From contig NZ_MAMP01000024.1 in NCBI RefSeq assembly GCF_001750285.1, positions 1-64,000 of the forward strand: DNA of 64,000 nucleotides, given 5' to 3'. The position numbers and the translations under genes were made by a program. Under the pieces are notes generated by a model. The model saw only the letters and a program-made list of their open reading frames with translations. It was not told the origin of the DNA and did no database searches. Of the stretch, positions 1 through 8,199 are shown in pieces (position 1 is the stretch's first letter; every line of letters begins with the position of its first letter). Source of the stretch: Domibacillus iocasae. GTDB lineage: Bacteria > Bacillota > Bacilli > Bacillales > Domibacillaceae.

Positions 1-718
1 GATTTAATACAGTACGAGTTGAATTTTTAATAGCTGCATTGGATAGTTGATACAATTCAGATGCCAATGTAGATTCCTCCTTTTTTGGTGCAGTAATTGT
101 CGATGGAGTACCTGCTGGCGAAGTATTTCCCGTATTGAAGGTGATACCGTAATGTTTACAAACTGTACGGGCTGTCACAAGGGCACAACGCTTGCCGTAA
201 CTGTCCGATTTAAGAAGGGCAAGATCCTCTGCATTCGTCATAAATCCCCACTCAACCAATAAAAATGGCGCATCTGTTTCGCGGCACATGTGCAGATTCG
301 TCCATGTCTTTGGCACAGAGGGGAAAAGACCGGTTCCCCATACAGGAAGATCCGGAAACTCTTTTTTATACTCTGAAAGAAGTAATTCTGCCAGGGCTTT
401 CCCTGTCTTGCTAGTATGCCAGTAAAAAATGCCGATCCCACGCACGTCTTTTTTTGCATTTGCATTGGCATGATGAGAAATACCAATAGCGGTTTTATCT
501 TTGGCGTACTGAGCATTATATTGACGAGTCCGCTCATTCAGAGAAATGTCTAATCCCCCTAAAGGCTGCGCTTCATACGTGGAAACTTTACTGGTCAGCA
601 GCCGTTTTACTTCCTGGCCAACCGCTGCATTAAAAGTGTGTTCCGCCAGTCCGGGCACTCCCTTGCTTGGCGGGTATGTGTTCCGGCCGTGTCCAACATC
701 GTTTAGAAGTAATGTCAT
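1..718 (-). CDS. N-acetylmuramoyl-L-alanine amidase, phage endolysin (3' end outside window)
   Basis: Translating the minus strand from the ATG at 718-716 gives an open frame to the window edge (about 239 residues visible). It looks like a zinc-dependent Amidase_3 enzyme, which cleaves the MurNAc-L-alanine bond of peptidoglycan. Visible motifs are DVGHGRN near the N-terminus (first zinc His), NERTRQYNAQ (zinc Glu region), SHHANAN (second His) and LLVEWGFMTN (catalytic Glu region). After about residue 200 comes a Thr/Pro/Lys-rich linker, so a wall-binding domain probably lies beyond the edge. The start overlaps the stop of the holin as TAATG, the usual lysis-cassette coupling. No signal peptide is seen, in keeping with holin-dependent release. 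Family call is confident; its completeness cannot be judged. Confidence 0.8.
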   Translation of the reverse strand, partial: MTLLLNDVGHGRNTYPPSKGVPGLAEHTFNAAVGQEVKRLLTSKVSTYEAQPLGGLDISLNERTRQYNAQYAKDKTAIGISHHANANAKKDVRGIGIFYWHTSKTGKALAELLLSEYKKEFPDLPVWGTGLFPSVPKTWTNLHMCRETDAPFLLVEWGFMTNAEDLALLKSDSYGKRCALVTARTVCKHYGITFNTGNTSPAGTPSTITAPKKEESTLASELYQLSNAAIKNSTRTVLN

Positions 719-1200
719 TACTCTTCACGCTCCTTTTCAATTTCCTTCGGTTCAATAACGGTTTCAGTTGTCACTTCCACAACCGGTCCGACTTTTGTTT
801 CATTATCTTCTTTCAACTGGGCAAATACGCTGCTGATCTGCTTTGGTACTTTTACACCAAGATGGCCAAGATTTTCGATAAAGCTGATTCCTTCCATACC
901 AATCAAAAACATAATCATGGTGTTCCGCATGAATTGACCGCCGGTACCGCTGATCGTGTCCATCTGCACCGCAACCACGACTGCCAGTCATGGCCGCCTT
1001 TTTCATCAATCCTTTAAAACCAATCGCTGACGAAAGTGTTTTATTATCGATAGCAATCATGATGCCTGTCACATAGTCGGTATAATCATCATGATGACGA
1101 GCGCGTTAAACAACTGGTCCATCCCTCCAACTAAATAGGCGAGAGCTGATAAGCCCCCGCCAACGATTGTGTTGTATAAAGTGTCTGTGTTATGCTCCAT
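718..1200 (-). pseudogene. phage holin (holin_4 family), two frameshifts
   Basis: Three minus-strand frames together spell one small toxin-secretion/phage-lysis holin. The first begins at ATG 1200 after an AAAGAGGTG ribosome site and reads MEHNTDTLYNTIVGGGLSAL then a hydrophobic run. Near 1075-1085 the frame breaks and continues as DYVTGIMIAIDNKTLSSAI. Near 988-993 it breaks again and continues as VVVAVQMDTISGTGG to GMEGISFIENLGHLGV and an acidic tail ending at 718. Intact relatives are about 130-160 residues in one frame. The two breaks mean it is a pseudogene, unless both are sequencing errors. It is directly followed by the endolysin, so the pair is a lysis cassette. Confidence 0.7.
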
Positions 1201-1274
1201 GCTGCACCTCTTTCTGATTTTTTGTATTAAAAAATGCCGCCTGGAGGCGACATGATTTTTGGACATAAAAAATA

Positions 1275-1292
1275 GACGTGCAGCTGCACGTC
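1275..1292. terminator. perfect 18-base palindrome, likely terminator
   Basis: GACGTGCAGCTGCACGTC is perfectly self-complementary and is flanked by AAAAAATA on the left and TTTCGGTTTTA on the right, so it could end transcription in both directions. A second, weaker hairpin (GCCGCC-TGGA-GGCGAC) lies at about 1232-1250. Both sit between the holin and the next rightward gene. Confidence 0.4.
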
Positions 1293-1419
1293 TTTCGGTT
1301 TTATTTACGACGCATTATGGACCGATTGAGCTTTATATCTTAAGTTTAGGACGACACAATTATTCAGTAAATTCAATGTATTAATGCTACAATAAGGAAA
1401 ACAGAAAGTTGGTGTTACT

Positions 1420-2004
1420 GTGCCTGTTAATTTTCCTAAAACCTCCATCTACTCTATAAACTACTCAGCATTGTCACAGCATTTCTTTAATTTACCTCTA
1501 TTTGATGATAAAAAGCTTCAGAAATTTTTCATCGAAAGTTGGATAGATCTCTTAAAAAAACATGACAAAATTCTTACAAATCAGTTTGATAATCCTGAAA
1601 AAGTTAAAGACTATATCCTTAATTCTATAAAGCATAGAGAATTAGAAGTATTTCAACAATCATTAATAATAAATGACGTAGAAGTGTTTATTCACTTTCG
1701 AGTTTCTCCACTTTTACAAATTATGCAAGATACTCCAGAAGAAAACGCAGCTAATATACCGTTAACAGAGTTTACAAAGCCTGACAAACAATATTTATTG
1801 TTTCATTCCCGTCTTCATACCGGAAAAAGTCCATCCATAACTCTTAGAATTAACGTTCAACCAGTAATACCGAGTTCGATATTCATCGAGCACCATATAC
1901 TTACCTATATCTACACGCTTAAAATATTTTTTGTAAGTTGGGCTATGGTCATTTTCAGTTGCATTAGGCAGGATAACGCTTATATATTTCTTAGAGTGAT
2001 CTAA
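1420..2004 (+). CDS. hypothetical protein, probably a truncated gene read into antisense sequence
   Basis: A 194-codon frame begins at GTG 1420 with only a weak ribosome site. I recognise no family. The first 125 or so residues look like genuine low-GC coding sequence (acidic/basic alternation, few rare residues, for example SWIDLLKKHDKILTNQ). From about 1800 onward the frame runs antisense to the frameshifted gene at 1795-2117, and the residues become an implausible hydrophobic string. The simplest reading is the 5' part of a gene that lost its 3' end in a deletion and now reads by chance into its convergent neighbour. Its composition is more AT-rich than the core genes, as expected for phage or defence cargo. 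Confidence 0.35.
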   Translation: MPVNFPKTSIYSINYSALSQHFFNLPLFDDKKLQKFFIESWIDLLKKHDKILTNQFDNPEKVKDYILNSIKHRELEVFQQSLIINDVEVFIHFRVSPLLQIMQDTPEENAANIPLTEFTKPDKQYLLFHSRLHTGKSPSITLRINVQPVIPSSIFIEHHILTYIYTLKIFFVSWAMVIFSCIRQDNAYIFLRVI

Positions 2005-2117
2005 TCCTTTTCTTTTACAGTACGCTCTAACTTTTTTGAAGTAAGAGGTTCTTTAATTTCTCCAGAGTTTACAGCTTTAACTAGATCATACCCTAATCCC
2101 TTATCATGTGTAGCCAT
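1795..2117 (-). pseudogene. frameshifted fragment resembling the N-terminus of an EVE-domain/McrB-like protein
   Basis: ATG 2117 follows a clear AGAGAGGGAAG ribosome site. The first frame reads MATHDKGLGYDLVKAVNSGE, then EIKEPLTSKK, and hits a stop. Shifting at the A6 run near 2046 restores a continuous frame, RAYCKRKGLDHSKKYISVIL, then a KYFKRVDIGKYMVLDEY segment and YYWLNVN...W, ending with TAA at 1797-1795. Adding one A to that run would join the frames. The YYWLNVN motif recalls the start of EVE (PUA-like) domains found before McrB-type restriction ATPases; this is recall, not a search. If right, about three quarters of the protein is missing. Convergent with the truncated frame at 1420. 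Confidence 0.45.
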
Positions 2118-2442
2118 TTAATTCTTCCCTCTCTGATTGACTTTTTAACGATCAGACTCTTTAATTTAATTTTACAAAACACCATAGTTTGCTTATAATC
2201 CATTTTTATTTTAACATAAAAAATAGTACTATATACTTAATCAGGAAACTAAATAACAATTCTTTTAGACTAAATATATTCAAGAATACTATACTCAGTA
2301 TTGCCTCAAATTAAGATATTATGAATATTCAGATTGGATTGATTTATTTTTCACAGCTCTGCCTTTTATTAGGAAGAGTTTTATTGTATACCCTTACCAA
2401 ACGTACATTCCCTTAACTGTAAAATGGAAAGAGGCGGTCCCT
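2118..2442. other. AT-rich intergenic stretch, no gene
   Basis: About 325 bases between divergent genes, strongly AT-rich, with no convincing open frame. It should hold the promoters of the leftward fragment and of the rightward immA gene, but I see no pair of boxes good enough to report. Confidence 0.4.
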
Positions 2443-2928
2443 TTGGTCTATACGAAAACGCATTTAGAAGATTTTATTGAAAGCATTTATACCAATATTG
2501 GCATTTATCATCCCCGGCAGCTAACTCCAGAAGAAATTGCTGCAAGACTCGGTCTTGTGCTTGATTATGTGGATGGGACAAGCAAATGCGTAGAGCTTGG
2601 TCAGTTTTCGCTTATTATGCTCAATCAAAACCTTTCTTCAGCTGCACAATGGCAGGAGTTTGCACACGAGCTTTGTCACCTGCTGCGTCATGCAGGAAAT
2701 CAGCATAACCTCCCTCCCTTCTTTTTAAAGATGCAGGAGTGGCAGGCCAAGAGCTTTGCTCTTCACTTTTGTATTCCGACTTTTTTGCTCGAAAAACTTG
2801 ACTTAACCGATAACAAGAAATCAGCCATAGGCATCATCGCCCAGACATTTGGGGTTGAATATGATTTTGCGGAAGAACGGCTTGAGCAATGGCTACTTCA
2901 ATGTTCTATTGTTTATTACGGAAACTAG
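2443..2928 (+). CDS. ImmA/IrrE-family metallopeptidase
   Basis: 161 residues starting at TTG 2443 behind a good AAAGAGGCGG ribosome site. The zinc protease motif HELCH is at residues 75-79, followed by LLRHAGNQHN and the family-typical EWQAKSFALHFCIPTFLL segment. In mobile elements such as ICEBs1, ImmA cleaves the ImmR repressor and so triggers induction. Here no immR-like Xre repressor lies beside it; the neighbour is the integrase 89 bases downstream on the same strand. With the rest of the prophage broken, it may have no substrate left in this locus. Confidence 0.8.
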   Translation: MVYTKTHLEDFIESIYTNIGIYHPRQLTPEEIAARLGLVLDYVDGTSKCVELGQFSLIMLNQNLSSAAQWQEFAHELCHLLRHAGNQHNLPPFFLKMQEWQAKSFALHFCIPTFLLEKLDLTDNKKSAIGIIAQTFGVEYDFAEERLEQWLLQCSIVYYGN

Positions 2929-3017
2929 TGTCCCTATTCCCTGATTACATTGTTCCGGCAATATTAATAAGGTTAAGTATTAAGATAGTTCACAGATAGA
3001 AAGGAGACTGAATAAAA

Positions 3018-4134
3018 GTGGCATTCTTCAGAAAGCGCGGAAACACATGGCAGTTTCGAATCAGTTATGTAGATCCGATCACCAGTATATCGAAAGAGAA
3101 ATCAAAAGGCGGTTTTAAAACCAAGAAAGAAGCCCAGCTGGCGGCACATGAGTTAGAGAAAGAGCTCCAAGGAGGGTTTGAACAAACTGATATTTCGCTA
3201 AAAACCTTTCTTCATGAATGGCTGCATGAACATAAGAAAGATACGATCCGCCGCAATACGTATGATATACATGAATCAAATATACGGAATCATATTAATC
3301 CGTACTTTAAAAACATCGCATTGAAGGATTTAACTCCGCTTATGTATCAAAGATTCTTAAATAGTCTTCACGCCTCTGAGTACAGCAAGAGAACCATTGA
3401 AATCGTACATGGTACGATGTACAACGCTCTCAATAAAGCTATTACGCTCCGAAAACTGAAAACCAATCCCTGCGAAGGGGCTACGATAAAAGGGGTTGTG
3501 AGAGAAAAAGAGGTCCAATTCATCGATTCTGATGACATCTCTCTCTTCTTGAAGGAAACCTACAAATATGGCTACATCTACTGGATCTTCTTCCGGGTCC
3601 TCATTGAAACGGGATTGCGTAAAGGAGAAGCTGCTGCTCTTCAGTGGTCTGATGTGGATTTTAAAGGGCGGGTCCTTCATATTTCCAAAACGTTAGACTT
3701 TAAAGAAAAAACAAAAGTGAAATTGTTTGGGGATACTAAAAACTATAACTCAAGACGCAGCATTACGATTAGCCAGTCACTGGTGCAGACCCTTCAATCT
3801 CATATTCAATACCAGAACCAAAACAAGCTAATCTTGAATGATGAATATCATCATGATTTGAATTTAGTTTTTTGCCGTGATGACGGCAATTTCATCCCTA
3901 GCTCTTCCCTTTTCAATGCTTTTTCCAGGGTCTCCTCCCCTTCCGATTCATTCACTGCGGCATACACACGCCGTTTTGCAATTGGAATCCGGGGCGGATA
4001 TGAAATATGTCCAAGAGCGATTAGGTCACGGAAGCATACAGATTACCTCTGATATCTATGCGCATATATCGAAGAAATTGGAGCAAAAACAAATGGATCG
4101 TTTCGAGGAGTTTACCAGGGGAATGTTTGATTAA
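3018..4134 (+). pseudogene. int: phage tyrosine integrase, frameshifted near its C-terminus
   Basis: GTG 3018 follows AAAGGAGACTG. The first frame gives the arm-binding N-domain (RKRGNTWQFRISYVDP, residues 6-20), the SAM-like core-binding domain (about 60-150) and the start of the catalytic domain with the first catalytic Arg in ETGLRKGE (Arg201). Near 3930-3945 it leaves frame. The remaining catalytic boxes HSLRHTHA, ERLGHGS and the nucleophile in SDIYAHISKK continue in another frame that ends at 4134. A one-base change joins the two. As written, the product lacks HxxR and Tyr and cannot recombine. It points toward glnA, so the right attachment site should lie just downstream. Confidence 0.85.
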
Positions 4135-4152
4135 AAAGCGTACTTGAAAAAA

Positions 4153-4210
4153 ACCGGTCAAATTCCGGTCAAGCAATTTATAAACCTTAAAATTTAGCAT
4201 TTTGACCGGT
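4153..4210. repeat. 10-base inverted repeat after the integrase, attachment-site or terminator candidate
   Basis: ACCGGTCAAA (4153-4162) is mirrored by TTTGACCGGT (4201-4210). A third CCGGTCAA copy lies at 4165-4172. Repeats of this kind directly behind a tyrosine integrase are typical of att-flanking recombinase sites, and the hairpin could also end int transcription. The partner att site is not in the window. Confidence 0.35.
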
Positions 4211-4213
4211 AAG

Positions 4214-4248
4214 AAAAAACCCCTTGAAGCCATACGGCTCAAGGGGTT
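4214..4248 (-). terminator. glnA terminator
   Basis: AACCCCTTGAAGCC pairs with GGCTCAAGGGGTT across a 4-base loop, with a T-run on the minus strand (AAAAAA at 4214-4219). It begins 8 bases after the glnA stop. Confidence 0.85.
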
Positions 4249-4255
4249 GAGTTTC

Positions 4256-5590
4256 TTAGTACATTGACATGTATTGCTCGCGCTCCCAAGGGTGTACTTG
4301 TGTGCGGAACATATCCCATTCAATTTCTTTTGCTTCGATGAAGTGCTCAAGAATGTGCTCGCCAAGCGCGTTTTTGATTGTATCGTTTTTCTTCAATACG
4401 TCAAGTGCGATTGACAAGTTTGATGGAAGATCGCGTACGCCTTCTGCTTCGCGCTCTTCTTTGTCCATTGCATAGATGTTGCGGTCAACTGGTGCTGGCG
4501 GAGCCATTTCGTTTTTGATTCCGTCAAGACCTGCAGCTAATAAAACAGCCATCGCAAGGTATGGATTCGCTGCCGGATCAACGGAACGAACTTCCACACG
4601 TGTGCTCAAACCGCGTGATGCCGGGATACGGATGAGCGGGCTGCGGTTTTGTCCAGACCATGCAACGTAGCAAGGTGCTTCGTAGCCAGGAACAAGACGC
4701 TTGTATGAGTTAACAGTCGGGTTGCAGATTGCCGTGAACGCTTCTGCATTTTTCACTGTACCTGCGATAAACTGGTACGCTGTTTCGCTTAGTTTCAATT
4801 CGCCACTTTCGTCAAAGAATGCATTTTGGCCATCTTTGAATAGGGACAAGTTCATGTGCATACCAGAACCGTTTACGCCGAACAATGGTTTCGGCATGAA
4901 TGTCGCGTGCAAGCCGTGCTTGCGGGCGATTGTTTTAACAACTAGTTTAAATGTTTGGATGTTATCACAAGCTGTAATGGCATCCGCATATTTAAAGTCA
5001 ATTTCGTGCTGGCCTGGTGCAACTTCGTGGTGAGATGCTTCGATTTCAAAGCCCATTTCTTCAAGCTCAAGCACGATATCGCGACGGCAGTTTTCGCCAA
5101 GGTCAGTCGGTGCAAGGTCAAAGTAGCCGCCATTATCGTTTAGTTCAAGCGTTGGTTCGCCGTTTGCATCCAATTTGAACAGGAAGAATTCCGGTTCAGG
5201 TCCAAGATTGAAATCAGTGAAACCTAGTTCTTTCATTTCACCAAGGACACGCTTCAAGTTCGCACGAGGGTCCCCTGGGAACGGTTCGCCTTCAGGAGTA
5301 TAGATATCACAGATAAGACGCGCCACTTTCCCTTTTTCAGCAGTCCAAGGGAAAACAACCCAAGTGTCAAGATCCGGATAAAGATTCATGTCAGATTCTT
5401 CAATGCGCACGAAGCCTTCGATTGACGATCCGTCGAACATCATTTTGTTGTCCAGCGCTTTGTCAAGTTGGCTTACCGGGATCTCTACGTTTTTGATTGT
5501 GCCAAGAATGTCTGTGAACTGAAGACGAATATATTTTACGTCTTGTTCTTTTGCTAATCGCTGAATGTCTTCACGTGTGTACTTACCCAT
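4256..5590 (-). CDS. glnA: glutamine synthetase type I
   Basis: Makes glutamine from glutamate, ammonia and ATP; a cytoplasmic dodecamer. 444 residues, the usual length of the Gram-positive GSI-alpha type. The beta-grasp loop DGSSIEGF is at 53-60, followed by Arg62, the residue linked to feedback inhibition in the Bacillus enzyme. The metal site starts with GPEPEFF at 130-136; further on are [18 protein letters not shown] and [12 protein letters not shown]. No adenylylation-type Tyr region is expected in this subclass. Start ATG 5590 follows GAGGAGGAATG. It lies 47 bases behind glnR in the classic glnRA operon, so expression follows GlnR. The inhibited enzyme also feeds back on GlnR in B. subtilis. 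Confidence 0.98.
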   Translation of the reverse strand: MGKYTREDIQRLAKEQDVKYIRLQFTDILGTIKNVEIPVSQLDKALDNKMMFDGSSIEGFVRIEESDMNLYPDLDTWVVFPWTAEKGKVARLICDIYTPEGEPFPGDPRANLKRVLGEMKELGFTDFNLGPEPEFFLFKLDANGEPTLELNDNGGYFDLAPTDLGENCRRDIVLELEEMGFEIEASHHEVAPGQHEIDFKYADAITACDNIQTFKLVVKTIARKHGLHATFMPKPLFGVNGSGMHMNLSLFKDGQNAFFDESGELKLSETAYQFIAGTVKNAEAFTAICNPTVNSYKRLVPGYEAPCYVAWSGQNRSPLIRIPASRGLSTRVEVRSVDPAANPYLAMAVLLAAGLDGIKNEMAPPAPVDRNIYAMDKEEREAEGVRDLPSNLSIALDVLKKNDTIKNALGEHILEHFIEAKEIEWDMFRTQVHPWEREQYMSMY

Positions 5591-5637
5591 TTGTTATCCA
5601 TTCCTCCTCAAATATGTAAACCTTGTATGGCAAAAGA

Positions 5638-6033
5638 TTAGTGAAAAAACCGCCGGTCCATTCCTGATGAGCGATTGAAGCGTCCCGCATTGATTAACTC
5701 TTTGCGAAGCAGCTTGCGAAGCTCCTCATCGGTGAACTCTTTTTTCGATTTTACGCCACTATCTTTTGTTTCTAATTCAATTTCCTGCGATTCGTCTTTC
5801 AGCAGGATTTTTTTTATCCCGGCCATATTGATGCCTTGGTCAAGAAGGTCTTTCACTTCAAGCAGACGGTCAATATCGTTCAGTGAATAGAGACGCCGGT
5901 TTCCATCAGAACGATCCGGGGTAATTAAATGATGCTGCTCATAATAGCGAATTTGCCTTGCGGATAAATCGGTTAATTTCATAACTGTTCCCATTGGAAA
6001 AAGCGGCATTGTCCGGCGTATTTGGCTGCTCAT
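5638..6033 (-). CDS. glnR: MerR-family nitrogen repressor GlnR
   Basis: 131 residues. The N-terminal MerR winged helix spans about residues 12-80 (MKLTDLSARQIRYYEQHHLI, then NRRLYSLNDIDRLLEVKDLL). The short charged C-terminal tail is where feedback-inhibited glutamine synthetase acts in B. subtilis. GlnR represses glnRA and other nitrogen genes under nitrogen excess. It is first gene of the operon and its own promoter carries GlnR sites (6079-6117). In-frame ATG codons at residues 9 and 14 exist, but the first ATG follows an AGGAGGGGAAA-type site, so I keep it. Confidence 0.96.
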   Translation of the reverse strand: MSSQIRRTMPLFPMGTVMKLTDLSARQIRYYEQHHLITPDRSDGNRRLYSLNDIDRLLEVKDLLDQGINMAGIKKILLKDESQEIELETKDSGVKSKKEFTDEELRKLLRKELINAGRFNRSSGMDRRFFH

Positions 6034-6066
6034 GTTTTCCCCTCCTCTTTATCATCTGATACACTA

Positions 6067-6095
6067 ACTATAAATCATGTTATTTCAATTGTCAA
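6067..6095 (-). promoter_or_regulatory. sigma-A promoter of glnRA
   Basis: On the minus strand TTGACA (6095-6090), a 17-base spacer and TATAGT (6072-6067): near-consensus. The -35 box is overlapped by a GlnR-like site (6079-6095) and a perfect one lies just upstream. Confidence 0.85.
6079..6095. promoter_or_regulatory. GlnR operator O2-like site
   Basis: TGTTATTTCAATTGTCA is a close but imperfect match to TGTNA-N7-TNACA. It covers the -35 box, as the downstream operator does in B. subtilis glnRA. Confidence 0.6.
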
Positions 6096-6100
6096 CACGG

Positions 6101-6117
6101 TGTAATGTTTTATTACA
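6101..6117. promoter_or_regulatory. GlnR/TnrA operator O1
   Basis: TGTAATGTTTTATTACA is a perfect match to the GlnR/TnrA consensus TGTNA-N7-TNACA, placed just upstream of the glnR -35 box. Confidence 0.9.
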
Positions 6118-6144
6118 CTAATTTATTGATTGTTTAAAAGGCTG

Positions 6145-7416
6145 TCAGATTTTTTTTGATTCGATTAAATAATCAATGGCACTCGTTACGGCGATTTTAA
6201 CATGTGCATACGTAAGTCCGCCCTGCACATAAGCGGCATAAGGCGGACGCAGTGGGCCGTCCGCCGTGAGTTCAATGCTGGCACCTTGAATAAATGTGCC
6301 GGCTGCCATAATAACGTCATCTTCATATCCGGGCATATAAGCGGGCTGCGGCGTTACATGCGAGTTCACCGGTGAAGCAAACTGAATAGCCTGGCAGAAC
6401 GCTACCATCTTGTCACGGTCGTTAAACTGAACCGCTTGAATTAAGTCGGTGCGCGGCTCATCCCATGCAGGGGTTGTTTTCATGTCGAATTTTTCAAGCA
6501 TGGCGGCGGTAAAAACAGCACCCTTTAAGCTTTGCGCGACAACATGCGGTGCCAAAAAGAATCCCTGGTACATTTCCTGCAGGCTGTAAAGACTGGCCCC
6601 TGCCTCCGCCCCAATTCCAGGCGACGTCATACGGTATGAACAGCTTTTGACGTATTCTTTTTTCCCGGCAATGTATCCGCCTGTTTTCGCGATACCGCCC
6701 CCCGGGTTTTTAATAAGGGATCCAGCCATTAAATCGGCACCGACATGAAGCGGTTCTTCCCGCTCCACAAACTCTCCGTAGCAATTATCAACAAAGACAA
6801 CCGCATCTGGTTTTATTTCCTTTACAAAAGCAATCATTTCTTTTATTTCTTCTATTGTAAACGACGGACGCACCGCGTATCCTTTTGAACGCTGAATCGC
6901 GATCATTTTTGTTTTTCTATTTATACTGTTTCGAATTTCATCAAAATCCGGGCGACCGTGTTCGTTCAAGTCCACGTGTTTGTATGAAATGCCAAAGTCA
7001 CGCAGCGAACCGTTTGACGGACCGCTAATGCCAATAATTTCATCTAATGTGTCGTAAGGCTTTCCTGTTATGTACAGTAACTCGTCACCCGGGCGCAAAA
7101 TACCAAATAATGAAATGGTAATCGCGTGTGTACCAGAAATAATCTGCGGACGCACGAGCGCCTTTTCGCCTCCAAACACATCGGCGTATACATTTTCCAG
7201 TGTTTCCCTTCCCATATCATCATATCCATATCCGGTTGACGGAGTAAAGTGAAAATCGCTTACCTGATTTTTTTGAAAGCTTTGCAGCACGCGGAATTGG
7301 TTGTATTCCGCCATTTCGTCGATTCGCTGGTGAACACCAGCAATTTTCGCTTCGGCTTCAATCACTTTTTCGCGAATGATGGCCCCGTTTTTCAATAAGT
7401 CAAACATGCTTTTCAT
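6145..7416 (-). CDS. ynbB: YnbB-like PLP enzyme (methionine gamma-lyase/aluminium-resistance family)
   Basis: 423 residues, fold type I pyridoxal-phosphate enzyme of the Cys/Met-metabolism superfamily. Visible features are the glycine-rich TPSTGYGYDDMGRETLE (58-74), the substrate/PLP motif QIISGTHAI (91-99), the cofactor aspartate in VFVDNCYGEF (207-216) and the probable Schiff-base Lys236 in GSLIKNPGGG. Family members are annotated as methionine gamma-lyase-like or aluminium-resistance protein, but the substrate is not settled. Start ATG 7416 is behind AGTAGGAACC. In B. subtilis hflX (ynbA) precedes it next to spoVK; here hflX is missing and a TRIC channel and a TetR gene lie between. Confidence 0.85.
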   Translation of the reverse strand: MKSMFDLLKNGAIIREKVIEAEAKIAGVHQRIDEMAEYNQFRVLQSFQKNQVSDFHFTPSTGYGYDDMGRETLENVYADVFGGEKALVRPQIISGTHAITISLFGILRPGDELLYITGKPYDTLDEIIGISGPSNGSLRDFGISYKHVDLNEHGRPDFDEIRNSINRKTKMIAIQRSKGYAVRPSFTIEEIKEMIAFVKEIKPDAVVFVDNCYGEFVEREEPLHVGADLMAGSLIKNPGGGIAKTGGYIAGKKEYVKSCSYRMTSPGIGAEAGASLYSLQEMYQGFFLAPHVVAQSLKGAVFTAAMLEKFDMKTTPAWDEPRTDLIQAVQFNDRDKMVAFCQAIQFASPVNSHVTPQPAYMPGYEDDVIMAAGTFIQGASIELTADGPLRPPYAAYVQGGLTYAHVKIAVTSAIDYLIESKKI

Positions 7417-7556
7417 GAGCTGGTTCCTACTTTCTTCTTCACTAGTTTTATCATAGCAAAATCACCGTTTTCTTAAAAGAAAAAGTAGCTGTCAAAACAT
7501 GAATCGTTTATAATAATAGCCGAACATTAAACATTTTGGATGAAAGAAGGTTCGGA

Positions 7557-8165
7557 ATGGACATTACATGGGATATTTTCACGGTAGTGGGCACGATTGC
7601 ATTTGCGATTTCGGGCGCGATCGTCGCAATGGAAGAGGAATATGATTTGTTTGGCATATATATTTTAGGCATGATTACCGCGTTTGGGGGCGGGGCTATC
7701 CGGAATTTACTGATCGGCGTTCCGGTTTCAGCCCTGTGGGAGCAAGGGGAATTTTTTACGATTGCGGCACTTTCGATCACGGCCGTCATTTTATTTCCGC
7801 AAAACCTTCTTCGCCACTGGCCGGTATGGGGTAACTTTTTTGATGCGATCGGCCTTGCCGCCTTTGCGGTGCAGGGCGCGTTATACGCAGAGGGAATGAA
7901 CCATCCGCTCAGTGCCGTTGTCGTGGCGGCTGTGTTAACCGGAAGCGGCGGCGGGCTCGTCCGTGATGTGCTGGCGCAGCGGAAGCCAGCTTTGCTCCGG
8001 GATGAAGTATACGGTGTATGGGCGGCGCTTGCCGGTTTGATCATTGCCGTTGGGGGAGCCGAGACACCCGCGCAGCTTATTATTTTGTTTATGTTTATTA
8101 CCATGCTGCGAATTTTATCTTATAAATACAGCTGGCATTTGCCGAAAAGAACTGTTAAGTTTTAA
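7557..8165 (+). CDS. TRIC-type channel / UPF0126 membrane protein (YvgT-like)
   Basis: 202 residues from ATG 7557, chosen over an in-frame codon at 7536 because AGAAGG sits 6 bases before it. The protein is two similar halves of three membrane helices each, each carrying the family glycine signature: GGGAIRNLL in the first and GGGLVRDVL in the second. Bacterial members are related to eukaryotic trimeric intracellular cation channels and conduct monovalent cations in structural studies; the role in Bacillus is unclear. Transcribed against its neighbours, with a TATAAT at 7509-7514 but no good -35, and its own terminator at 8171. Confidence 0.85.
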   Translation: MDITWDIFTVVGTIAFAISGAIVAMEEEYDLFGIYILGMITAFGGGAIRNLLIGVPVSALWEQGEFFTIAALSITAVILFPQNLLRHWPVWGNFFDAIGLAAFAVQGALYAEGMNHPLSAVVVAAVLTGSGGGLVRDVLAQRKPALLRDEVYGVWAALAGLIIAVGGAETPAQLIILFMFITMLRILSYKYSWHLPKRTVKF

Positions 8166-8170
8166 CCGCT

Positions 8171-8197
8171 CACTCGTCTTCTGGCGAGTGTTTTTTA
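8171..8197 (+). terminator. terminator of the TRIC gene
   Basis: CACTCG and CGAGTG pair around an 8-base loop and are followed by TTTTTTATT, 6 bases after the stop codon. Confidence 0.8.
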
Positions 8198-8199
8198 TT

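Noticed and set aside
2443-2928. ImmA as part of a live ICEBs1-like element
   Set aside because: No repressor, relaxase or transfer genes nearby and the integrase is broken.
7508-8104. 198-codon minus-strand frame opposite the TRIC gene
   Set aside because: Shadow of a membrane-protein gene; the plus strand has ribosome site, family motifs and terminator.
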